Positions 20,504 to 33,079 of a stretch of DNA of 64,000 nt are shown here, piece by piece (the first letter of the stretch is position 1; the number at the start of each line of letters is the position of its first letter). The DNA comes from Opeltia flavorubescens (taxonomy: Eukaryota; Ascomycota; Lecanoromycetes; Teloschistales; Teloschistaceae), in assembly GCA_000442125.1 (NCBI GenBank), contig KE546971.1, positions 622,583 to 686,582 of the forward strand, given 5' to 3'. Under the pieces are notes generated by a model. That model worked only from the letters and a program-made list of their open reading frames with translations. It was not told the DNA's origin and made no database searches. The position numbers and the translations under genes are program-made.

Positions 20504-23500
20504 ATGGAGGTCGACATCGAAGAATCAGACCACCACAATCGTCGAGGATCGGAAGCCTCCCAAACGAGCAACGCCCGTTGGCGGTCCCTTTTCGCCTTCA
20601 CATCTCGATCTCACATCGTGCCACTCTGCCTCGCCCTCATTCTATCGGTGGCATCTGGCGCTGTAGCTCCTGTCCTATCATATTTGCTTGGCAAGGTCTT
20701 CGGCTGCTTCACAAATTACGGAGGGGGCAAGTATGACGGACCAGAACTCATCAGGAGAGTTTCAAAGTATGCAATTGGTCTTACTGGGCTCGGAGCGGGT
20801 AGCGGTTTGCTCCATACAGGCTTCTTTGGGTTCTGGCTGGTTTTCGGGGAATTGCAGGCCAAATCCGCGAGAAACAGTCTTTATGCTGGAATGTTGGAGA
20901 AGGACATGGAGTGGTACGATATGCGCAAAGATGGGATCGACGCACTCATTCAACGACTGCAAACGTACGTAATGGATTGCTCAAACGCTAGCTTCTTGCT
21001 GAAGAACATGATAGGCAAATCCGTGAGCTTCAAATGGCCACTTCTCAGCCGCTTGGATTCGCTCTTCAAAGCATAGTCACTGCATTTGCAGCTCTAGGTC
21101 TTGCTCTGTACACTGCCTGGGATCTGACTCTGATCACCACTGCTACGATACCGATTTCCGCGATCGTTCTGGGCAGAATATCTTCCAAAATGCAGCCTAG
21201 CATTGACAGTCAAGCAGAGGCATTGAGTGCCGCCTCTAAATTTGCGATCAATGCGCTCCAAGCTATCGATACGGTCAAATGCTTCAACGGACAGGATTTC
21301 GAGATATGGCAGTATGCGAAGGCAATCAGAAGAGCCGCCACTAAGTATTTGAGTCAAGCAATGGCCAACTCGCTACAGATCGGGTTCACTAGATTCGTGA
21401 CCCAGTCCATGTTCGTACAAGGGTTCTGGTATGGGAGCCATCTAGTCATTCAAGGCAAGAAAGATCCAGGACAGGTATTGACTGCCTTTTGGTCCTGTTT
21501 GATGGCGCTCCAAGCGGTCGAGCAAATACTACCGCAGATGATCGTGCTAGAGAAAGGGCGAGCCGCTGGCGCGACGCTCGCGGCCATCCTGACGCAGATG
21601 GGAAGAAGACGACAAGCGGTCATGACAGGGAATTTGAAACCTAGATTCTGTGAAGGAGACATTGAAGTGCGAAACGTGAGTCAAGATTTTATCGATGAAA
21701 CTCATGTACTAAGTTCTCTAGGTATCGTTTCGCTACCCTTCTCGGCCGGATCAGCTCGTCTTGAAGAATGCCAGCTTCTTCTTCCCTGCTGGAGAGACTT
21801 CTTTCGTGATTGGTAAAAGTGGGTCGGGTAAAAGTACTCTCGGTAACCTTCTTATGCGTTTCTATGAGCCATCGACTGGTGAAATGCTCATCGATGGTAA
21901 CGCCGTAACGACACTCGACATCGGCTGGCTTCGAAACAACATTACACTGGTACAGCAGCGAAATTTTCTGTTCAATGAAACGATTTTCAAGAATATCGCC
22001 TTCGGTCGAAGGGACTGGGATCAAGTCAACCGAGAGCAGGTCAAACGCTCAATTGATACGGCTCATCTGCAAGACACTATCAATGACCTACCCAAAGGCC
22101 TAGACACTGTTGTAGGCCCCAGTGGTAGTGCGATGAGCGGCGGTCAGAGGCAACGCGTGGCCATAGCGAGGGCACGGCTCAGGGATACGCCAATCCTCAT
22201 TCTGGACGAAGCAACCAGTGCCTTGGACCACATCAGTAAAGACATGGTCATGGATGCAATACGGGAATGGAGACGTGGGAAAACTACGATAATTATTACT
22301 CATGATCTCTCGCAGATCGAAGACCATGAATACGCCTACATCCTTGACCAAGGATTGGTCGTGCAAGAGGGGTATAGATACGCCTTAGAGAAGAACACTG
22401 CCGGGCCGCTGGCTGTACCACGGAGGCCATCGATCAGCTTTCCACAGAGTAAGCGGCTACCGAGGCTACCAGAGGAGAGTCGGAAGCGAAGTATCATCAC
22501 GACGAACTTGCTGTCACATGGCAGCATTGCCTCGAATAATTCCGTTGATTCCTTGGATATTCAATACCATCCGCGCCCGCAGTCGGTTTTCATTCCCGCA
22601 ATATTCAGTCCTGGAACCGAGCTTTCCAGGAACAGACAGTCTCATTTCGAGCCATTCGTATCGCCGGCTGCAGCCGGAGCATTCACCATGCGCCGGATGT
22701 CTGGTGTTCCCAGTATCTTTGGTCGTTCTCCAAATGCCTCAGCACAGGCATCCGATCGCTCAGATCCAATGCTGGATTGGTTGCCCCCTCCCCCTCAAGG
22801 ACAAAAGGTGGGAGACCTGTCATTGGTCAATGAACTTCATCATCCGAATTTTATCGCGAGGAGGAGAGCAATTGAGAGACGTGCCATTCGCTCTGTACCA
22901 AGCCAATCTAGCATCATCCCGCTCAAGGCTATCAAAGCTTCTACAGATGATCGCCCGGAAACTGCCGGCCGACCAACAGAAGCTGTCAGGAAACGGTCCA
23001 TTACACCAATCAAGAAGATTCTGCTTACNGTTTGGCCAACGTTGACCTGGAGACACCGACCATTGCTGCTAGGCGGATTTTTGTTCGCTGGCATCCACGC
23101 AGCGGCCACACCACTATTCTCGTGGGTGTTCTCAAAGCTGTTAGCGACCTTCTTCATGCCAGAAAATCGCTCACGAGAGGCGCTTAAATGGTCGCTCTCC
23201 GTGCTCGGGGTTGGTGGGGGGGATGCTGTTGCGGTTTATTTCATGCACTACCTTCTTGAAGCTTGCGGGCAAGCCTGGGTCGACAGTCTGAGGATAGAAG
23301 CAATAAAGCGAATCATTGACCAGCCGCGCACTTGGTTTGACAGAGACAAGAACGGTGTCTCCAAGCTTACAGAATGTCTCGATCGGAATCCGGAGGAGAT
23401 GAGGAACCTCTTAGGCCGATTCGCTGGCTTTGTTTTCGTTGTGGTCGTGATGCTCCTGATTGCGCTTACATGGAGCCTCGTAGTTTGCTGGAAGCTAACG

Positions 23501-24760
23501 CTCGTCGGCCTTGCCTCTGCTCCTTTCATCTATATTGTCACAAGATCCTACCAGGCAGTCAGCGAGAAGTGGGAGAGCAAAAGCAATGAAGCCGGTACTA
23601 CTGCTGCTTCCGTATTCACCGAGACGTTCGGAACCATTGGAACCGTGCGCGCCCTTACTCTCGAAGCATACCTACATGGAAAATATCTCAAATCAACCGA
23701 GCTTACTTTCAGGGTTGGCCTTCGACGATCTATTTATTCAGGCATCTTTTATGGCCTTTCTGATTCCGGCATCGTTTTTGCTACAGCCCTCATCTTTTAC
23801 TATGGCGCGGTTCTCGCAGCTTCGAAAGCGTTCAGTACCCAAAACATCATTCAGGTATTCAGCATGCTCTTATTCAGTATCTCGAATGCAAATGCCATCC
23901 TTTCTTTTATTCCTCAAATCAACTCGTCCTGCACCACGGCAACTCAATTGCTACGCCTGGCGAACCTTCCTCATAAATCGTCTCACGAGCATACTGGCCA
24001 TGTGAGGCTCCCGGCTCTGGAAACAATTACCTTTTGCGATGTCTATTTCATATATCCATCAAGACCGTTGGGATCTGTGCTTAATGGCCTCGACCTGACC
24101 TTGGCACCTTACACCAGCATCGCTCTTGTTGGCGCCTCAGGATCAGGAAAGTCAACGATTGCTTCTCTCATACTTGGTCTCTATCCACCAACTTCTGGCA
24201 CGCTCACTATCGGCTCGTTTCCAGTGTCTGAACTGCATTTACCCTCCCTACGTTCGCTCATCGCTGTCGTTCCCCAGACACCTCAAATATTCGCTACAAC
24301 GGTTGCCGGTAATATTGCTTATGCTCTGCCAGAGCGCTCAACCCTTGCTTCCAGAGAGGCCATTGAACATGCCGCTAAAGTTGTTGGCATCCATGACTTC
24401 ATTACCAGTCTACCTCAGGGCTATCAAACACTCATCGGAGAAGGTGGTACAGGCCTCTCAGGCGGTCAAGCGCAACGTATCGCAATAGCAAGAGCGGTGG
24501 CAAGGCAGCCTATGTTGCTGATTTTAGATGAGGCGACCAGCGCACTGGATTTGGAAAATGCAAGAGGCATCCGTGATCTTGTAAAGCGATTGACCAGTGA
24601 GCGGGTTGGAGTGCTGATGATTACACATGATCGAGAGATGATGGCTGCATGCGAGGATGTGGTTGTCTTGAAGGGTGGTCGGGTTTCAGAAAGAGGAAAT
24701 TTCGACGACTTGCGACAGAAACACGGTGGGGAGTTGAGGAGATTGCTGGGGGAAGCGTAA
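20504..24760 (+). CDS. STE6: STE6-like full ABC transporter, a-factor pheromone exporter type
   Basis: Exons 20504-20964, 21015-21675 and 21722-24760; introns of 50 and 46 nt; 1386 aa. The architecture is TMD-NBD-TMD-NBD. NBD1: Walker A GKSGSGKST (about residues 405-413), signature MSGGQRQR (about 512), Walker B ILILDEAT (about 532). NBD2 near the C-terminus: GASGSGKST, LSGGQAQR and LLILDEATSALD. A 200-residue Ser/Arg-rich linker separates the halves. The first NBD begins exactly after intron 2 (VSFRYPSRPDQLVLKNAS). The YMAL-like region MATSQPLGFALQSIVTAF follows intron 1. Known role: export of the farnesylated a-type mating pheromone at the plasma membrane. One N at 23029 falls in a codon where every base gives Thr. 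Confidence 0.88.
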
Positions 24761-25483
24761 TTTGATGACTCCTGCTCGACTCCACACGCCAGCTACGAGC
24801 TTGAATGAGGCCATCATTCAAATCACACGAGTCCACCATGATTAGAGNTGGACGATGCTCTGCTAGCGGTCATAAGAAGTCGTTTGCGTCCTGACTTTTC
24901 TGTTCGTCCTTGGTCCACCAGCAAAACTCCCGACAATTTGTACAGAAGTAATGATTTTGGCAAGTGAAGTGGTGGGACTGGATAGATCGTTTCATCACCG
25001 CGAAGACACTAGTATCGGTACATAGCATGTTTATGTAGGTCATCATCGCATTGGTATTCCTAGCTCTCTAATCTTACATTGTACCACTTTTGGCTCGTTT
25101 CATCTGCCACACAAAATTTTCAGAATCTCCCCTGGCAGACATGCCATATGTGGGGACAACATATTAGCGTGGAGTTACTGCTGTCAAGATCTTGTTATGC
25201 GGATTGCAAGGTCCTGCATCATCTTCCGCTGCCGTCATTGATGAGCATGCCGAAATTCATTGGAGAGCATATATCATCTTCGTGGAGATTCCTTACCAAT
25301 CCCGTCATCTTTCCCGCACGCGATTGGCGCCATTAGGTTTGCTTTTCCGAAGACGGCCGATTAAGTCATGGTGAGTAAATATGATGACTGGGCTAGACCT
25401 CAATGCCTAATACAGGTGCCTCATTCTTTCTGCGGACGTTACGACTTGCAGCAACAGGAGAACGATGGTACAAGTGAACCATC
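24761..25483. other. Intergenic region after STE6
   Basis: 0.72 kb with an ambiguous base at 24848. Short open frames (25079-25336) show no motif. It is likely the STE6 3' UTR plus the promoter of the secreted protein. Confidence 0.45.
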
Positions 25484-26014
25484 ATGAGCTTGCTTTTCAT
25501 TAGCATCTTCTACCTTTTATTTGCAACGATCGATGCAGCACCATCTCCTACAGTTCTAGCAGCAACCGAAAAAGCCCTCCCAACCTGCTTTCCCACCCGC
25601 CCACACTGCATCCGCCCCCGTGCCGAGGAATGTCGCGAAGCCACAGCCCTCATGGGCAGCTTCGAACCAGGTCACCCCGTAATCCTCTCGCGTCCTGAGA
25701 TGAGCGAACAATCATCTCGCTCCTACACCGTTCCTCGCCAGTGGGCATCTGTTCCCCCGAATTGCGTCGTCAAGCTCGATGTGACGGATCCAAAGGCTTC
25801 GGATCAGTTGTTCATCAAGTCGTTGGTAATACAAGGGGAGATTGTGATTAAGAAATGTATTATTGGGGGGACGGGGTGTGGAGGAGAAATTCTGGTGGGG
25901 GACAGGAGGGTGTTGAGGTTGACGCTGGCGTATTATACGGCTATCAAAGGGTTTGGTGAAGGGGTTCTAATGCTGGGGGAGAATGGGACAGTGAGGGTAC
26001 ATGTTGATGGCTGA
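25484..26014 (+). CDS. Secreted six-cysteine protein, unknown function
   Basis: A single exon of 176 aa. Residues 1-18 are a clear signal peptide (MSLLFISIFYLLFATIDA). The mature part has six Cys (35, 42, 50, 94, 125, 132). The pattern RPRAEECREATALM then VPRQWASVPPNCVVKLDV and a GCGGEILVG turn resembles a widespread fungal small secreted family with a 'CxxA..L' helix, a W-containing strand and a following Cys. The fold and function of that family are not known to me. Six Cys suggest three disulphides. It could be a wall-associated or host-facing protein. GC content in the first half is higher than in the flanks. Confidence 0.75.
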   Translation: MSLLFISIFYLLFATIDAAPSPTVLAATEKALPTCFPTRPHCIRPRAEECREATALMGSFEPGHPVILSRPEMSEQSSRSYTVPRQWASVPPNCVVKLDVTDPKASDQLFIKSLVIQGEIVIKKCIIGGTGCGGEILVGDRRVLRLTLAYYTAIKGFGEGVLMLGENGTVRVHVDG

Positions 26015-27085
26015 GGACGGAGCAGTTGTGGGTTTCTTGATTTGGTTTAAGTAGTGTATGCTAATTCATTGTTGAGTACATAATAAATATGACATAACGA
26101 AAATCTGTCTGTCTGACATGGAAAGAAAAGGGAGTGTTGCCTTTCGACAGGCTCGAATCTATCCAATTATTCGAGATCTGAGTTCAAAGTCGCAGCTTCG
26201 GATTTTGGTGTCGCGCAAGCAATCAAGTCGTCTCCTAAAAAAATTCCCCTGAATATAAGCATATGAGATGAACCAAGGGCATCAAAGTTACACTACAATT
26301 CTTTAAGGCCTGACTACCACTCAGATCTGGTAATGACGGAATGATCCAATTAAAGTGAAAGTACAATATCAGTGATCAGTTCGCTCTCTGTAGGGCAACG
26401 GCTTTCGCAACCTAGTTAATACCACGAATAAGAGAATTTACGAGATGTAAAATGTCTAAGGACATTTGAAGACGGGTAAAGATATCATAATCCCGGCCTC
26501 ACAAATTAGGATACTACTATTTCCTGGGATAAATCACTTATGTGGACTCCGCAAAATCCTCCATTGACGACTTATGCAATGTCTTTCCTCGTCGAATCAG
26601 CGACATAGTTGCCTACCTAAACACCTAGTCACGTGGCGCCGGAGCTTATCGCAGAGCCGCAGGAGAGGACCCTTGATCCTCGCGTAAATTTATTACAAGT
26701 ACAAAATTCTCAGGTGAGTCAGGTACACTGGTTTCGCCAAACTTCATGCCTTTGGTCTTCATAACCGTGTACCTTCAAACTTGATCATAGTAAGCACGAG
26801 CTTCAATTCATGTTGTAGATTCATTAGCAGCAAGCCTACACAGTGCATTACCAGCCAATCCTTAGCGTTTCAACGATTGATGCAGCATTCCTTTTCTTTT
26901 GTCGTCACAAGCTGAGATAGCAAACATTGATGCAATTTGCTCAAGCTGTACTGTGTCTCAAGGGTAACCTTGAGTTGAACTTGTCATTTTCCTGATCTTC
27001 TAGCTTCTTCAGAGAGTCCCAATCATCACCCTTATGTCACGTTTTCCACGATAGACGAGAGATATTCTACCTTTTCTCTGTCAGT
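26015..27085. other. Intergenic region before the DDX60-like gene
   Basis: 1.07 kb, AT-rich, without a supported gene. A CACGTG core lies near 26629. No tRNA-like box B was found. Confidence 0.45.
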
Positions 27086-30000
27086 ATGGTTGACTCAGCA
27101 GAGGAGTATACCGAGCTCTTGGACTGGTATGGAAAGCTATCGACCAGGCGCGTTGACCTGGTAGGTGACTACGCCGGACAGGAGCTGTTCATCGTAGAGG
27201 GCGACGGGTTACTGCTACGATGTTTTGATGACCCTGATCTCGACTTTCACGGTATGTTCTCTCTATTTTAAGTGACATGATCTACGAATACTGGCAGATC
27301 ATCAACTTCTCTGCTTTGCATTGCTGAAAGCCTACTGGCGCACAGATGGCTTTCAGCTACTACACGCTGTTTACGCAGTAGAATATTTTCTGCAAGGCCT
27401 TTTACAGCGCAAATGTGTTTTCCACATCGTCTTCTTCGATGTCCACGAACATCTCTGCATTCCTAGAGCATGCCCTTCCGCACTTCACGAGAAGTATTTG
27501 TTGGCCCGATCCATCATTGTGCGGCATCTTACTTCTAATTTGACAAAAACGCATCCAACTATAAAAGTCTTGAATTTCAAGTCGGCACTTGATCGAGCAT
27601 TTCAAGAATACCTCACTGCGTCAGGAGCATATTTTATCATGACACACGATGGTGCAAACCCTGTCCTCCTGGAAAATGATCCACAACTTCTTAAGCATGA
27701 TAATGTTGATCTTGGACTTGTCGAGCGTGAGGATTTGCAAAGACGTGCAGCCTTGAGAACGACCATCTTCTACTTCATAAACCATGGATACAACGTTGCT
27801 CTCATAGATGGACTAGAGTGGATGGATACTAAAGTGAGCTACATTGTTTCATGACCAACCTTCAAATAGCTAAAGTGAAAGCAGATCATGACAATGGTTG
27901 TTGAGGGCACTAAGAGGTCCAAATCATTGACAGCAGTCGACAATGCTGTATATGACTTCAGGCCTAACAAAAAGAATACCTCCAAAGCTGGTCCACCGGA
28001 AGACGATATCAGCAAGAGCGACTTGGACTGCCTGCTCGGTGAAATGGCAAAGGACAATGTGGTCACCGAGAGACTGCTGCTAACCATCACCGCCTTGCAT
28101 CTTATTTTGAAGCAGAAGTCAGGAGACACCACCTACGCAATGGCGATGTTGATTCATATGCTACTGATGACACAGACGGACTTGTCAAGTCGGTATCTAC
28201 AGAAACCAACATTCACGTCCGAACAACAGACCTTGCTTGATAAATTTCTGGTGAATTTTGCGAGAACCTCTAGACGAGTACTACAAGGTACAGTCTGGAA
28301 AGATCTCTGTGCCCGTCACGTTTTCCTATGCGATGTTGGTGACCTAGTTGATGGCAGGCTTTTCGCTAGCGTGCTTTTTGAGCAAGCCAAGAGACCTATA
28401 CAGCAGTTTCTTAGTAAAGATCTCCTACAACAAATTCAGGGATTGGTGAAGATTCTATCAACTACGACTGGAATTGCCGAGCCGTTCCCAGGCAAAACCA
28501 AGTTGGAGCTCTCAAAACTACCAGCACAAGAGCAGACCATGGATTCCGGTAAGGATATTACCATCCTTCCGTTCTCAAATACTATCTTCGACAAGCACTT
28601 GAAGTCAGTCAGTATCTTGGTGAAGCCGCCCAGAGATCCATCTGGTAAATCTGTTCGGATATTCCGGGAGCTCTCTCATTGGCATAATGCAAAGCGGCGT
28701 CTGGATCCGAAGGCTGCTCAGACGCTCACAGGTAGGGAGAAAGGACGAGTCCTAAGAAGGAATCAATTCTTCATGGCAGAAATGGCGGCATACGCTGCCA
28801 GTTTGACAGGAGTCACCGGCAAAATTCTCGAACCTGAATTGATCACCGTATCAGAAGGCGGAAAGCCTACAGACATCGTTGAAAGAGTCAAGGAAAACAG
28901 TAGTACCTTTAAGCAGCGCAAAGGACCCACAAAAGGCACTTCAAACGCAAAAGCAATCGTGGCTGCCAACGTTGCAGCCAAGGGCGGTGGAATCGCTGAT
29001 AAGGCAATCGCGGCTTGGAAAACAGTGCGTACGAATCTCGACGCTGAGCGGCAGTTGCAATCGCGGTATCGGAAGACAAGAGCTTATCTTCGGGACCTTA
29101 CAGATGACAAAAGGGTTATTCTGGAAGCTGAGGTGGAATATTACATCCTTGTGACATTACTGAAGATGTATCGGATTCTCTGCAAACAGAAGGAGATTCA
29201 AAGTCAGCATCAGACCGACGGAGTGGCCGCACTTCTATTCAGCATCGTCCGGGAGCTCACTGCCGCAAAAGGTTTGACCAAGACTATCATTAACCAGGTC
29301 AAATCAGTGCTTCAAGCTCTTAAGCTTCCGAATGTCGAATTTCCTCCTACAGATGTTGATCGGAAGTTATCCTTCGACAGCGATCTGCGGCTTAATGAAA
29401 TCAAGCCTGCAGCTTCTGCTCTTGCCGACTTCCAGCTACAGCATTGTGGGCCTTATATGGATCGCAACCTGGATTCCGCACCTGATTCCCGTGTCAACGG
29501 ATTTCATCCAGATGGCTGGCAGAGAAAGGTCCTTGACGAGCTAGATGCAGATCGAAGTATCTTCGTTGTAGCACCTACGTCAGCCGGTAAGACCTTCATA
29601 TCCTTCTATGCCATGGAAAAGGTGTTGCGTAGGAACGATGATTCCGTCCTCGTCTACGTGGCTCCCACCAAAGCTCTCGTCAACCAGATTGGTGCAGAGA
29701 TTCAAGCTCGCTTCAAGAAAACATACAAACATGCTGGTCGATCTGTGTGGGCCATCCATACTCGAGACTATCGAATCAATAATCCATCAGGATGTCAAAT
29801 CTTGGTTACTGTCCCCCATATTCTGCAGATTATGTTACTTTCCCCAAGCAATGCCAAAACTTGGTGTCGCAAGGTCAAATGTATTATCTTTGATGAGATA
29901 CATTGTATCGGCCAAGCAGAAGATGGTGTAGTATGGGAACAGCTACTTCTGCTGGCTCCTTGCCCTATCATTGCTCTGTCTGCCACCGTTGGTAATCCAG

Positions 30001-32717
30001 ATCAGTTCAACTCATGGCTCGAATCTACGCAAAAATCATCAGGATTTGACCTTACAATGATCACACATCAGCACCGCTTTTCAGATCTAAGGAAATTTGT
30101 CTTTAAGCCGCCTAAAAGGTTTGCTTTCAATGGGCTACCAGAGCCGGCATTTGCAACATTGGGTCTGGATGGAGTCGATGGTCTTGCTTTCCTCCATCCC
30201 GTTGCCAGCCTCGTCAACAAATCTCGGGGCATGCCACAGGACCTGAGTTTGGAAGCGCGTGACTGTCTATTTCTGTGGCAAGCAATGGCCCGACATCAAA
30301 CCAAAGAATACCCAGTGGACGAAAATTTAAGCCCCAAATATCTGCCTCATGTCATACGCAAAACCCATATTATAAATTGGGAGAAGCAACTGAAGAAATT
30401 ACTCAGATCCTGGATGGCTCAAGAACAGTCTCCTTTTGACAAGGTGGTGGAAGAACTCGGCAAGCCAATTCAGGATTCAAGTCATGCTCACAGCTACAAG
30501 TCTCGGCTTGACGAAGCCTCGATGACACCCGAGGATGCTCCACTTGACCCAGATGATTTGAATCAGACCACACTCCCTTTACTCTGTAAGCTCCAAGAGC
30601 GGGATGCACTACCAGCTATTCTTTTCAATTACGATCGTGGAAAATGCGAGAGCATCTGCAAAGCAGTGATGAAGCAATTGGTAGACGCCGAAGCCACAAT
30701 GAAGCAGACAAGTCCAACATGGAAATCTAGAATGAAAGGGTACGAGCAGTATGTAAAGAATAAGAGCAAGCAAACCAAAAAGGTGGTAGATCCCAAGAAG
30801 AAGGGCAAAGCAAATGATGAGGAAGGAATGTCAAAGGCGGATAAAATGCAAGACGCTGCGAGTGAAGAAGTCAACCCGTATGCGAACTTCAATCCGGATG
30901 CACCAGTCGAAGGGTTTCATTTTGCCAACGTTGCAAAGGCGGAAATAGCAGAGCTGGCAGCTATCCACCGAGAGCTCAATCGAAGAGGTCTTCAACCATG
31001 GTTGATGGAGTCCTTGACGAGAGGTATCGGTGTCCATCATGCGGGTATGAACCGCAAATATCGTCAAGCGGTGGAGATGCTCTTCCGGAAAGGATTTCTT
31101 CGAGTGGTTATCGCAACAGGTACACTGGCACTGGGTATCAACATGCCCTGCGCTACCGTTGTCTTCTCAGGTGACAGCGTTTTCCTCACAGCATTGAATT
31201 ACAGGCAAGCAGCTGGACGAGCTGGCCGTCGTGGCTTCGACCTTCTAGGTAACGTGGTTTTCCAAAATATTGCCACAGCCAAAGTGTGTCGCCTTCTCAG
31301 CTCTCGCTTGCCGGATTTGACAGGCCACTTCCCTGTCACTACGACACTCATACTCCGGCTGTTTACCCTCTTACATGAATCCGGCTATTCGAAGTATGCT
31401 GTTGACGCTGTGAATTCTTTGTTATCGCAGCCGCGACTGTACCTTGATGGGCCGTCGTTTAAAGATCAGGTACTGCACCACTTACGATTCTCTATCGAAT
31501 ATCTTCGACGACATGATCTACTCAGTGCTGAAGGAGTACCACTCAACTTCGCCGGGTTGACGTCCCATTTGTACTACACCGAAAACTCTAGTTTCACCCT
31601 CAATGCTCTGATCAAAGAAGGCTTCTTCCACGATCTATGTTCCGAGATTGACACCGCGGAATCTCGAGTCCTTCGCACGCTGATGATCGTTCTGTCTCAC
31701 CTATTTGGCCGCCGTCCCTGCAGACACTCAGACCAAGAATACATCGAGGAGATTGTCAAGCGGTCGCCAAGTGTAGTCTTCCTACCATCTCTCCCAACCT
31801 CCGCCTCTCGAATCCTCCAACAACACAATAAACAAACCCTGGATATCTTCACCACCTATGTCCGCACCTTCGTCGACCAGCACATCCATACTCCAGACCA
31901 CACACTCCCCCTCACGGGCCTCTCCGTCGGCCGCCCCTGCGACGATAATAACGAAGAGGAAGAAGACACAACCCCACCTGCCTCCTTCCTTCCCCCCGCT
32001 TCCTCCGCCCCCAAAATCCGCTCCCCCTTCGTCGCCCTCTCCGGCCACACCGATACCTTCACCTCCATCCCCTCCCTCTGCCGCACCGTCCGCTCCGGCG
32101 TCTTCCTCGAAGAATCCGTCATCCCCCACCTAGACGTCTACCCCGACGAAACCTCCACCCCGCTAAACGCCTACCTCTACGACTTCTACATGCACGGCGA
32201 CATCGACGCCCTGGAGCGCGCGAACGGGATCCGCAAAAGCGATGTATGGTTTCTGCTGAATGATTTTTCGCTTGTGCTGGCGACTATATTGACGAGTTTG
32301 GCGGGGTATATGAAAATTCCCGAGGTCGATGGTGGGAATATGGAAGACCTGGTTGGTGGCGGGGACGAAGGCGTGAGCAAAGATGAAGAGGCGTTGGAGG
32401 CAGCAGACTCTGGGTACGGAAGCGCGGAGAGCGTGAGCGATCTAATTTCTTCGACGAGTGAGGTGAATATCGCCTCTGGTGGGAAGGGGGGCAAGGGGAA
32501 AAAGAAGGTTGTGGAGGATGATTGGGAAGCAGAGGCTGATAAGCAGCAGGAGGAAGAAGATGAGGAGGAGGAGAAAGGATGGGACGATGATAGTGAGGAG
32601 GAGGTTGAAGAACCGAAGACGGTGAGGGAGATGGAAAAGGGGTTTCTGGATATATACAAGGCTTTTTCGAAGTTGAAGAGGGAGTTTGATGAGAAGTTTA
32701 GGGCGATGTTTGCGTGA
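27086..32717 (+). CDS. DDX60-like Ski2-family DExH RNA helicase
   Basis: Exons 27086-27251, 27298-27833 and 27885-32717; 1844 aa (the acceptor at 27881 would add one Gln). The first 235 residues hold a PIN-like/NYN-type beginning common to DDX60 proteins (GLEWMDTK, then MTMVVEGTKRSKS). Helicase core: APTSAGKT (motif I, about 797-804), DEIH (motif II, about 904-907), SATVGNP (III), then GIGVHHAGMN and YRQAAGRAGRRG (VI, about 1340). The C-terminus has a lysine-rich insert in the middle and an acidic end. In animals DDX60 takes part in antiviral RNA sensing; the fungal function is unknown. I infer RNA unwinding linked to RNA decay or surveillance. Length is normal for the family. Confidence 0.87.
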
Positions 32718-33079
32718 TTGGTGGTGGTGGTTGGTAGAGTGGGAAGGATCCTGAGGGAATGAGAGTGCAGGAAATGCGTCCGGTTTGCTAAAATGTTGGA
32801 ATGGCTGGGGATGATGAGGGAGATGATGGAGAGTTGTGGAAGGAGTATGGATTGACGATGTTATGAGCTTCAAAAGCGTGTTTCATGAGAATATGAGTGA
32901 GTAGCCATGATGAACATAGATAGCATCAGAGGGATTAGGGAGTAAAAGAATGATTAGAGATTAGATCTGGGTTTCCTAGCAATCGTTACATCGCCAGCAT
33001 TTTCGCTATTGTTGACCGGTGTATTATAGGGATTGTAGTCTCGATGTCTATCGCCCACCTCTATCCGTAAATCGACTCT
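32718..33079. other. Convergent 3' UTR region
   Basis: 362 bp between the DDX60-like gene and the Cys-rich membrane protein. Nothing recognised. Confidence 0.5.
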
